From Methylophaga sp. (GTDB lineage Bacteria > Pseudomonadota > Gammaproteobacteria > Nitrosococcales > Methylophagaceae): 33,827 nt of DNA. Position 1 is the first letter of the stretch. Each line of letters starts with the position of its first letter. Both the position numbers and the translations under genes were made by a program. Where the stretch lies: the NCBI GenBank assembly GCA_013139345.1, contig WTAY01000126.1, positions 1 through 33,827 on the forward strand, in the 5' to 3' direction. The notes under the pieces were generated by a model. It saw only the letters and a list, made by a program, of their open reading frames with translations. It was not told the origin of the DNA and did not search any database. This document shows positions 26,301 through 32,673 of this stretch, in pieces.

Positions 26301-26339
26301 ATAAGCCGAATAGTATTAAAAATTGACGCTCTTCCTTTT

Positions 26340-27569
26340 CTAGCCAAAGAACCAATAAGCAACAGCAATCGCAGCCATGATCCCAGCAATATCAGCTGCA
26401 AGTCCACAGGCTGCAGCGTGACGAATATTTTTGATACCTACAGAGCCAAAATAAACCGCAAGCACGTAAAATGTTGTTTCAGTGCTGCCTTGTACGATAG
26501 AAGACAGCCGTCCGGAAAACGAGTCTGCACCATGAGCTTGCATCGTATCCACCATCATCGCTCTAGCACCACTACCACTAAAGGGTTTCATCAAGGCGGT
26601 AGGAAGTGCATCAATAAAGCGGTCATCCATGTTCACTGCCAAAACAAGGTGACGTAACCCTGAGGCGAGCAGATCTAAGGCACCACTGGCACGAAACACG
26701 CCAATAGCAACCAACATCGCAACAAGGTAGGGAATGATGGTGATTGCGGTTTCAAAACCTTCTTTGGCACCGTCAATAAATGCCTCGTAAGCATTGACCT
26801 TTTTGATAACGGCACCCGAGATAAATAACATCACGAGAGAAAATAAAATGACATTACTAATCAAGGCTGATTGAGCAAGCATGTCAGCTTGGGGCAAATT
26901 GGCAAAGTATGATAGTAAGCCAATAATGAAGAGGGTGAAACCACCGAGATAACTGAGAATGACTTTATCAAGTAAGTTGATTTTCTGTACTGATGCAACC
27001 ACTAATAGGCCGATTACTGTAGAGGCATAAGTAGCAATTAATATAGGAATAAAGACATCAGTTGGATTCACTGCACCCATTTGAGCTCGGTAAGTAAATA
27101 TCGTAACAGGGAAGAGGGTGACGGCAGATGTATTAATGACCAAGAATAAGATTTGAGCATTGCTGGCGGTATCTTTGAATGGATTGAGCTTTTGTAGCTC
27201 CTTCATTGCTTTAATGCCTAATGGTGTTGCTGCATTATCTAGCCCCAATGCATTGGCTGAAATATTCATCACCATTGCTCCCAATGCTGGGTGGTTTTTG
27301 GGTACTTCAGGCATTAATTTAGAAAAGAGGGGAGTTAAACCACGAGTCAGTAAGTCAATAAACCCACTGCGTTCACCGATACGCATAATACCTAACCATA
27401 GGGCTAATATTCCTGTTAGCCCCAGTGATATCTCGAAAGCTGTTTTAGATAAGCTGAACATTGCCGTCATTAACTGACCAAATATTTCAGTATCGCCAAA
27501 GGCGAATAACTTAATTAAAGCAACAATAAAGGCCGTAGTGAAAAAAAAGATCCAGATAATGTTAAGCAT
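26340..27569 (-). CDS. SpmA-SpmB fusion, nucleoside-recognition (Gate) domain membrane protein
   Basis: A 409-residue polytopic membrane protein with about ten hydrophobic segments. The N-terminal half matches SpmA: the GLTGILALWLGIMRI, MVMNISANALGLDNAATPLG and FLVINTSAVTLFPV blocks. The C-terminal half matches SpmB: YEAFIDGAKEGFETAI, IPYLVAMLVAIGVFRASGA, KPFSGSGARAMM and QGSTETTFYVLAVYFG. In Bacillus these are two proteins needed for spore core dehydration; fused forms occur in non-sporulating proteobacteria. The transported substrate is not known. The start ATG at 27569 has AGGAG very close (3-nt gap). It starts 52 nt after the lyase-like gene, in the same direction, possibly as one transcript. 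Confidence 0.88.
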   Translation of the reverse strand: MLNIIWIFFFTTAFIVALIKLFAFGDTEIFGQLMTAMFSLSKTAFEISLGLTGILALWLGIMRIGERSGFIDLLTRGLTPLFSKLMPEVPKNHPALGAMVMNISANALGLDNAATPLGIKAMKELQKLNPFKDTASNAQILFLVINTSAVTLFPVTIFTYRAQMGAVNPTDVFIPILIATYASTVIGLLVVASVQKINLLDKVILSYLGGFTLFIIGLLSYFANLPQADMLAQSALISNVILFSLVMLFISGAVIKKVNAYEAFIDGAKEGFETAITIIPYLVAMLVAIGVFRASGALDLLASGLRHLVLAVNMDDRFIDALPTALMKPFSGSGARAMMVDTMQAHGADSFSGRLSSIVQGSTETTFYVLAVYFGSVGIKNIRHAAACGLAADIAGIMAAIAVAYWFFG

Positions 27570-27621
27570 CAGCTCCTATTACCTTTAATATAGTAATGCT
27601 AATTTTGAACCCTCACGTGCT

Positions 27622-28371
27622 CTATTTAGAGACATGTAACGCTCTCAAATGAATCGTGTTTTCTGTTGTTATTTCGGGGTGACGATACATACCAACTTTG
27701 AAGTAATGTTGATATGTATTCAGCATATTAGCTCCATAATAGGTGAAATGAGGAGTTTTACTATCATTTAGCCATAGTTTCATTTTTCCATTCTCAGCTT
27801 GAGACCACGTGATTTCAGCTTTTATTTTAGTCCACTTACCTAATTCAATTTCTATTAAATTATCTACTTCAGGTTGAACATCCATATAGTGGGTACTTAA
27901 ATAATAATGGCCATCAATATAGCCAAAATAGAGTGCGATAGAGGGAGGTTCGTTTGGGTAGTCATCCCATGACTCATTTTTTGTTCTGTCAGGCTGAACA
28001 TGCCACTGGCTCATTGCCCACCATCTATTTTGAGGGGCATCATGCTTAAAACCAGTAGGAAGCATCATTTCCCATTCATAGCTCACAGTATCATGTTCAA
28101 GAAAGGGGTAATCAACGGAAACTTCAGATCGTGTTCCATTATTTAATAATGGCTGGTGGCGAAGTAAAGAGAGCGAAAGGGCGCTGGACTGAATACGAAT
28201 GTTTTTCTGAGATAGGGCTTCGACACGTGCGAAGTTTCTTACACTAATATCACTAATTAAGGCCTTGATAGCATCCTGCTCTGTAATGACTGTTGTACTG
28301 TTTGCAGCAAGCAAGCTACATGATATGAAAAGAAAAAAAGTACTTAGTATTGTTAAAATTGGCTTCATCAT
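27622..28371 (-). CDS. Secreted polysaccharide lyase-like protein (heparin lyase I family)
   Basis: A 249-residue protein with a signal peptide (about residues 1-23, likely cut near LLAA). The mature part resembles the jelly-roll heparin lyase I-like Pfam family: WWAMSQWHV, PPSIALYF, GKWTKIKAEITWS, GKMKLWLND and a closing KVGMYRHPE block. Such enzymes cut acidic polysaccharides by beta-elimination. The substrate, and whether all catalytic residues are kept, cannot be judged here. Two ATG codons (28371, 28368) could start it; the ribosome binding site is weak (AAGAAG). A lipoprotein reading (cysteine at residue 18) is less likely because F precedes I-S-C. Neighbours give no polysaccharide-use locus. 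Confidence 0.7.
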   Translation of the reverse strand: MMKPILTILSTFFLFISCSLLAANSTTVITEQDAIKALISDISVRNFARVEALSQKNIRIQSSALSLSLLRHQPLLNNGTRSEVSVDYPFLEHDTVSYEWEMMLPTGFKHDAPQNRWWAMSQWHVQPDRTKNESWDDYPNEPPSIALYFGYIDGHYYLSTHYMDVQPEVDNLIEIELGKWTKIKAEITWSQAENGKMKLWLNDSKTPHFTYYGANMLNTYQHYFKVGMYRHPEITTENTIHLRALHVSK

Positions 28372-28472
28372 GAGGCTTCTTTTAGAAAATTTTATTCTAG
28401 CATGGATACCAACCCCACTTGAAGGTGGAGTTTTAAGAGCGGGGGCATTGAGGAGGATAGAAGGAATGAGGC

Positions 28473-28500
28473 AAAAAAAAGCCCCCTAATTAAGGAGGCT
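28473..28500 (-). terminator. Intrinsic terminator of deaD
   Basis: On the minus strand AGCCTCC and GGGGGCT pair around a 7-nt loop (28480-28500, one G-T wobble) and run into eight T residues. The stem begins 14 nt after the deaD stop codon. Confidence 0.85.
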
Positions 28501-28514
28501 GATTTAGTATTACT

Positions 28515-30356
28515 TTATGACTCGTTATTGCCACGTCTTTGGCTCGGACGACGTGATTTATCACGAGCACGAGCACGAGGCTTACCTGAGCGTCTTGGCT
28601 TACGTTGAGTATTCTCACCGCCACCATCACCCGCTGCTGAAGCGTCATTATCATTAACAATACTCATTTCGAGTTGTTTATTACACACCCAAACTTTGCG
28701 TAATTGTTGGAATAAGTCTTTTGGCATACCTTCTGGTAAATCGATCGTACTGTAATTATCTTGCAGGCTGATTCGACCAATATCTTTACTATCAATACCG
28801 GCTTCATTAGCAATCGCACCAACGATGTTTTTAACTTCAACACCATGTGTTCTACCTACTTCCACACGGTAAGTTTGCATACCGTCTTCACTGCGATGAG
28901 GTTTATCTTGATTACCTCGACGAGGTGAGCGTTCACGACTTGGGCGATCGCCACGATCTGACTTATCTCTACGACTACCACGTTCACGATCAGCGCCTCC
29001 TCGTTCTGCTCTAGGCGGACGCACATGAACAACAGGTTTTAGAGGACGACTCTTTTGCACTAAGTACGTTAATGCAGCTGCGACTTCTAGCGGATCAGCA
29101 TCATGTGCTTCTTGATAATGAGCAATAACTTCTTGGAAAAAGCTTAAATCTTGAGACTCAATCGTTTCGCTGAGCATTTGAGTAAACTGCATTACACGGC
29201 GATCAGCAATATCTTCTGTGCTCGGTAATTGCATTTTCTCAATCGGTTGACGTGTTGCTTTTTCGATAGCAAACAACATACGTTTTTCACGAGGAGAAAC
29301 AAATAAGATTGCAGTACCAGTACGACCAGCCCGACCTGTACGGCCAATACGGTGAACATAAGATTCAGTATCGTAAGGAATGTCATAGTTAACAACATGG
29401 CTTATGCGTTCGATATCTAAACCACGTGCGGCAACATCAGTGGCTACTAAGATATCTAGCTGACCTTTTTTCATCCGTTGAATTGCTTTTTCACGAGCGG
29501 CTTGATTCATGTCACCATTAAGTGGTGAACTAGAATAACCACGAGCTTCTAACTTTTCTGCTAATTCAGCTGTTGCATTCTTTGTACGAACAAAGATGAT
29601 CATCGCATCAAATTCTTCAACTTCAAGAATACGTGTTAATGCTTCTAATTTGTGCATGCCTGTTACTTGCCAGTAACGTTGGTTGATTGTTTCCATTGTT
29701 GATGTTTTCGACTTAATGCGAATTTCAACAGGATCTTTCAAATAACGTGTAGCAACACGGTGAATTGGTCCCGGCATAGTTGCTGAGAATAAGGCAACTT
29801 GGCGTTCGTCAGGTGTTTCTTTAAGAATAGTTTCAACATCATCAATGAAACCCATGCGTAACATTTCATCAGCTTCATCTAAAACGAGTGACTTTAGCTC
29901 ACCTAATTTTAATGTTTTACGACGAATGTGATCAAGAATACGACCTGGAGTACCAACAATAACTTGAGGGTTACGCTGCATTTGTCGCAACTGAATGCCC
30001 ATGCTTTGGCCACCGTAAACAGGTAAAACGTGAAGGCCTTTCATATGTTTAGCATAACTTTGAATCGCTTCTGCAACTTGAATTGCAAGCTCGCGAGTAG
30101 GTGCTAATACGAGCATTTGAGGCATTTTAGATTTTACATCAATACGACTCAAAAGAGGTAATGAGAATGCCGCTGTTTTACCTGTACCTGTTTGCGCTTG
30201 GCCTAAAAGGTCGCGACCCTCAAGTAATGGAGCAATACTTTGAGCTTGGATTGGTGAAGGTGTTTCGTAACCAGCTTCATTAACGGCTTTAAGAACGGCA
30301 TCTGATAAGCCTAGTTCTGAAAAGGGTAAAACTGGAGTTTGTTCTGTGTCTGACAT
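28515..30356 (-). CDS. deaD: DeaD/CsdA, DEAD-box RNA helicase
   Basis: A 613-residue ATP-dependent RNA helicase. It has a Q motif in the first 40 residues, the Walker A AQTGTGKT (54-61), DEAD at 160-163, an SAT motif, and HRIGRTGRAGR near residue 335. After the helicase core come an Arg/Asp-rich linker, a DbpA-like RNA-binding domain (VEVGRTHGVEVKNIVGAIAN onward) and an Arg-rich tail. This layout matches DeaD/CsdA, which acts in ribosome assembly and mRNA decay, notably in the cold. I choose the ATG at 30356 because AGGCGA precedes it by about 6 nt. A longer frame to 30413 lacks family support. The tail contains three CACGAG hexamers in tandem (28562-28579), encoding Arg-Ala repeats. Confidence 0.95.
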   Translation of the reverse strand: MSDTEQTPVLPFSELGLSDAVLKAVNEAGYETPSPIQAQSIAPLLEGRDLLGQAQTGTGKTAAFSLPLLSRIDVKSKMPQMLVLAPTRELAIQVAEAIQSYAKHMKGLHVLPVYGGQSMGIQLRQMQRNPQVIVGTPGRILDHIRRKTLKLGELKSLVLDEADEMLRMGFIDDVETILKETPDERQVALFSATMPGPIHRVATRYLKDPVEIRIKSKTSTMETINQRYWQVTGMHKLEALTRILEVEEFDAMIIFVRTKNATAELAEKLEARGYSSSPLNGDMNQAAREKAIQRMKKGQLDILVATDVAARGLDIERISHVVNYDIPYDTESYVHRIGRTGRAGRTGTAILFVSPREKRMLFAIEKATRQPIEKMQLPSTEDIADRRVMQFTQMLSETIESQDLSFFQEVIAHYQEAHDADPLEVAAALTYLVQKSRPLKPVVHVRPPRAERGGADRERGSRRDKSDRGDRPSRERSPRRGNQDKPHRSEDGMQTYRVEVGRTHGVEVKNIVGAIANEAGIDSKDIGRISLQDNYSTIDLPEGMPKDLFQQLRKVWVCNKQLEMSIVNDNDASAAGDGGGENTQRKPRRSGKPRARARDKSRRPSQRRGNNES

Positions 30357-30373
30357 GAATTCGCCTGTGAAAG

Positions 30374-30394
30374 TCAGTTTTAAAGTAAAACTGA
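30374..30394 (-). promoter_or_regulatory. Hairpin in the deaD leader
   Basis: TCAGTTTTA and TAAAACTGA form a perfect 9-bp stem with a 3-nt loop, ending about 8 nt before the deaD ribosome binding site. Cold-shock helicase genes often carry structured leaders, so a role in translation or mRNA stability is possible; that is inference. Confidence 0.45.
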
Positions 30395-30420
30395 GAGAGG
30401 GGGGATTGATCAATCAAACA

Positions 30421-30426
30421 ATTATA
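30421..30426 (-). promoter_or_regulatory. Candidate -10 box of the deaD promoter
   Basis: A perfect TATAAT on the minus strand, 65 nt before the deaD ATG, with a poor -35 (TGTATT at 17 bp). A start near 30414 would place the 9-bp hairpin in the leader. An opposite-strand TATAAT at 30480-30485 is a weak candidate for the divergent channel gene. Confidence 0.4.
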
Positions 30427-30558
30427 CGCGAATTAAACAATAAAATACAGTTAAATCAGTCTGTTAAATGTCGAGCGAATATAATTGTCTTTGAGGCTAT
30501 GAGCGGGAATGAAAATAAGGCAAAATTACATAAATAGATATAACGAAAGGAATGCTAC

Positions 30559-31389
30559 GTGGACCATTTTTCAGTGGATGCTTATTCACCAAAAGAAATT
30601 GCAGCGAGAGTAGAAAGTGTCGGGGTAAGTAAAAGCACGGGTGAACCGTTACTGGTTTTTGCACTCGCTATATTGGCTGGGGCATTTATAGCTTTTGGCG
30701 CTGTTTTTTATACTATAGTTACTCATGATTCGACAGGTGTTTCTGCAGGGTTAATGAGGCTCATTGGTGGCTTAGCTTTTTGCTTAGGACTTGTGTTAGT
30801 TATTGTTGCTGGTGCTGAATTATTCACAGGCAATAATTTAATTGTGATGGCGTATGTTGATGGAAAGGTTAGCCTTAAACAATTGTTAGGAAACTGGACA
30901 ATTGTTTTTATTGGTAACTTTGTCGGTGCTCTAGGTATTTTATTGCTGATCTATTTGAGTGGTCATTGGCAAATAGGTGGCGGTGGCGTTGGTGCTAAAG
31001 TATTAGCCATTGCCAATGCGAAAGTTAATCTGACTTGGATGGAGGCGTTTACCCGAGGTATCTTATGTAATATTTTAGTGTGTCTCGCTGTTTGGCTATG
31101 TTTTGCAGGTCGAACCGTGGTGGATAAAGTCTTGGCTATTTTATTTCCAATTACGGCATTTGTAGCGATGGGCTTTGAACATTCTGTTGCTAATATGTAT
31201 TTTATTTCGGCAGGTTTAGTCGCAAAACAACAACCAGAACTTGTTCAGTTAGTGGGAAGTCTAAATTTAGAACAGCTAACTGTATCTAGTTTTTTACTCA
31301 ATAATCTTGTTCCAGTTACATTAGGCAATATTATTGGTGGTAGCGTATTTGTAGGTTTGTTTTACTGGTTTATTTATTTAAAAGATTAA
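30559..31389 (+). CDS. Formate/nitrite transporter (FNT) family channel
   Basis: A 276-residue membrane protein with six hydrophobic segments, normal for the FNT family of pentameric anion channels (FocA, NirC). Signature blocks are GAELFTGNN, TRGILCNILVCLAVW, MGFEHSVANMYF with the conserved pore histidine, and NNLVPVTLGNIIGG. Substrate (formate, nitrite, hydrosulfide or other small anions) cannot be fixed from the sequence. The start is GTG at 30559 with AAAGGA 7 nt upstream. The dodecin gene follows after 11 nt and both share one terminator, so they form an operon. Confidence 0.93.
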   Translation: MDHFSVDAYSPKEIAARVESVGVSKSTGEPLLVFALAILAGAFIAFGAVFYTIVTHDSTGVSAGLMRLIGGLAFCLGLVLVIVAGAELFTGNNLIVMAYVDGKVSLKQLLGNWTIVFIGNFVGALGILLLIYLSGHWQIGGGGVGAKVLAIANAKVNLTWMEAFTRGILCNILVCLAVWLCFAGRTVVDKVLAILFPITAFVAMGFEHSVANMYFISAGLVAKQQPELVQLVGSLNLEQLTVSSFLLNNLVPVTLGNIIGGSVFVGLFYWFIYLKD

Positions 31390-31400
31390 AGGAGAAAGCA

Positions 31401-31610
31401 ATGTCTGAACATACATATAAACATATTGAATTAACAGGTAGCTCGACAGAAAGCTCTGATCAAGCAATTCAAAATGCGATTGCGAAAGCGGCAGAGTCAG
31501 TTAAACACATGCATTGGTTTAATGTCATTGATACGCGAGGTTATATTGAGGATGGTGGTGTTAAATATTGGCAGGTAACAATAAAGGTAGGTTTCAGAAT
31601 TGAAGATTAG
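31401..31610 (+). CDS. Dodecin, flavin-binding dodecameric protein
   Basis: A 69-residue protein matching dodecin over its whole length: YKHIELTGSS at the start, the HWFNV stretch with W39, the RGYIEDGG turn, and YWQVTIKVGFRIED with Q58. The Trp and Gln are the residues that stack on and hold flavin in known dodecins. Bacterial dodecins form hollow 12-mers that store FMN or buffer flavin. A strong AGGAGA lies before the ATG. It is the second gene of a two-gene unit with the FNT channel. Confidence 0.95.
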   Translation: MSEHTYKHIELTGSSTESSDQAIQNAIAKAAESVKHMHWFNVIDTRGYIEDGGVKYWQVTIKVGFRIED

Positions 31611-31618
31611 GAAATAAA

Positions 31619-31646
31619 AACACCCTTTGAGTAAAGGGTGTTTTTT
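31619..31646. terminator. Bidirectional intrinsic terminator
   Basis: AACACCCTTT (31619-31628) and AAAGGGTGTT (31633-31642) form a perfect 10-bp stem with a 4-nt loop. Six T residues (31641-31646) follow on the plus strand, and the A-run at 31616-31620 gives a T-run on the minus strand. It can end both the channel-dodecin unit and the convergent ASCH-like gene. Confidence 0.9.
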
Positions 31647-31654
31647 ACATAATG

Positions 31655-31990
31655 TTAAGCTGACTTTTCGAACTTATGCACCCAAACTTTATGCTTTTCA
31701 TTCCACTTCATGCCTGCATGCATACGTAGAATAAGACCTTTGTACATTTCCATGCTCGGGTAGCCTTCAGCTTGAGCATCAGCATCGGTCATATCGCCTA
31801 ATGTTTTTTGCTCTAAACCTGTGACAGTGAATTGAACACCTTGTAATTCAAAAGTCTCACCGGGATAAGCATAAACACCATCACGGCGTTGCTCTGTTTT
31901 TCTGCCCGCTAAAGCGGCTTCAACTAATTTTTCATGAGTGACCAAACGGTCAATTTCACAGCTTTTTTCAGGATAATCTGTTGTTGTCAT
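31655..31990 (-). CDS. ASCH-domain-like small protein
   Basis: A 111-residue soluble protein resembling the ASCH domain (a PUA-like beta-barrel linked to RNA or nucleoside binding). Seen blocks are EKLVEAALAGRKTEQRRDG, YPGETFEL, the LGDMTDADAQAEGYPS acidic turn and a closing VWVHKFEK strand. Some ASCH proteins, such as E. coli YqfB, are N4-acetylcytidine amidohydrolases; whether this one is catalytic is unknown. It starts only 3 nt after the SYLF-domain gene, so the two are cotranscribed, and it ends at the bidirectional terminator. Confidence 0.7.
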   Translation of the reverse strand: MTTTDYPEKSCEIDRLVTHEKLVEAALAGRKTEQRRDGVYAYPGETFELQGVQFTVTGLEQKTLGDMTDADAQAEGYPSMEMYKGLILRMHAGMKWNEKHKVWVHKFEKSA

Positions 31991-31993
31991 AGT

Positions 31994-32551
31994 TTATTTC
32001 ACAATTTTAGTAAATTTAGAACCTTCTAAGGTCAAGTTGTACATCAAGCCTTTATTGCTAAATACAAAGCCAATAATAGGATCTTTGATATCAAGAGTGT
32101 TGATATCTTCAGCGGCACCCCATTCAATGAGTGCAACAGAACCATCAACGCCTGCTTTCCAGCCTTCACTTGATTGAAAGCTTTTAAGTGCATCATTAGT
32201 CATAAAGACCAGCACTACAGATTTAGATTGAACGCCTAGTTGAAGGCCAATAGAGGCTGCGGCAGTACTATAATAGGCTTTAGTTTTGCCACCGATTTGA
32301 AGTGCACCTTCCCCATATTCACCGCCAATACCAAATCCTGCTTTGATGACACTAGGGAAAATGAGCACGCCTTTAGCTTGTTTCAAAAATTCAGAGCCAC
32401 CAGGGATTTCGTTACGAAAACGTTTCAGTGTTTCTTTAACGCCTACGTTAATTTCATAAGATGAGGCGGCATTAGAAATAGGACTTATAAATAAGCCAAA
32501 ACTAGTTATTAGGGCAAGAGTGAAAGTAAAGAGTCGATTGCTGAGTGACAT
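31994..32551 (-). CDS. SYLF-domain (Ysc84-like) lipid-binding exported protein
   Basis: A 185-residue protein with a signal peptide (about residues 1-28, ending SNAA). The rest is one SYLF domain: LKQAKGVLIFPSVIKAGFGI, GGEYGEGALQ, YYSTAAASIGLQLGVQSKSV and VLVFMTNDAL. The family in eukaryotes binds phosphoinositides; bacterial members are exported and their role is unclear. The ATG at 32551 has AAGGA 7 nt upstream. It is followed after 3 nt by the ASCH-like gene. Confidence 0.88.
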   Translation of the reverse strand: MSLSNRLFTFTLALITSFGLFISPISNAASSYEINVGVKETLKRFRNEIPGGSEFLKQAKGVLIFPSVIKAGFGIGGEYGEGALQIGGKTKAYYSTAAASIGLQLGVQSKSVVLVFMTNDALKSFQSSEGWKAGVDGSVALIEWGAAEDINTLDIKDPIIGFVFSNKGLMYNLTLEGSKFTKIVK

Positions 32552-32620
32552 GATTCATTCCTTATTCAGATGATTTAATGACACGTTAGCATGCTGTGCA
32601 CATTGAATAAAGAGGTGATT

Positions 32621-32651
32621 AAAAAAAGAGCCAGTGCGTGTGCACTGGCTC
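32621..32651 (-). terminator. Intrinsic terminator of the ABC-F gene
   Basis: GAGCCAGTGC (32628-32637) and GCACTGGCTC (32642-32651) form a perfect 10-bp stem with a 4-nt loop, running into seven T residues on the minus strand. The stem begins 23 nt after the ybiT stop codon. Confidence 0.92.
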
Positions 32652-32673
32652 TCAGGTTTTTTCTGATTTAAGG

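Larger units (their letters stand above)
25937..26339. other. Gene-free, hairpin-rich intergenic region
   Basis: About 0.4 kb between the mra promoter and the end of the SpmAB-like gene, with no plausible reading frame. Its inverted repeats are CACTTT/AAAGTG (25983-25997), CGAAAGTA/TACTTTCG (26017-26037), CTGATCT/AGATCAG (26120-26139), a perfect 14-bp palindrome (26152-26165), GAGAAAA/TTTTCTC (26281-26300), and GGCTTATGA/TCATAAGCC (26240-26248 with 26299-26307). Part of this may end SpmAB transcription. Whether it also holds operators or a small RNA cannot be told. Confidence 0.5.

Noticed and set aside
28399..28440. Possible end of an IS200/IS605-type element (CCAC/GTGG repeat with a T-run)
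   Set aside because: The stem is only 4 bp and there is no transposase, second end or duplication nearby.
28265..28489. Plus-strand 74-codon reading frame over the lyase-like gene start
   Set aside because: It mostly lies antisense to a real gene, and its product resembles no family I know.
28562..28579. Tandem CACGAG hexamers as a phase-variation tract in deaD
   Set aside because: The unit is six bases, so copy changes stay in frame and only alter the Arg-Ala tail; three copies are too few for efficient slippage.
30357..30413. Longer DeaD N-terminus to 30413
   Set aside because: The extra 19 residues do not resemble the family and would cover the leader hairpin; the ATG at 30356 has a proper ribosome binding site.
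30405..30417. FNR-like palindrome TTGAT/ATCAA near deaD and the FNT gene
   Set aside because: The half-sites are separated by 2 nt instead of the 4 nt needed for FNR/CRP-type sites, so the spacing does not fit although the halves are perfect.
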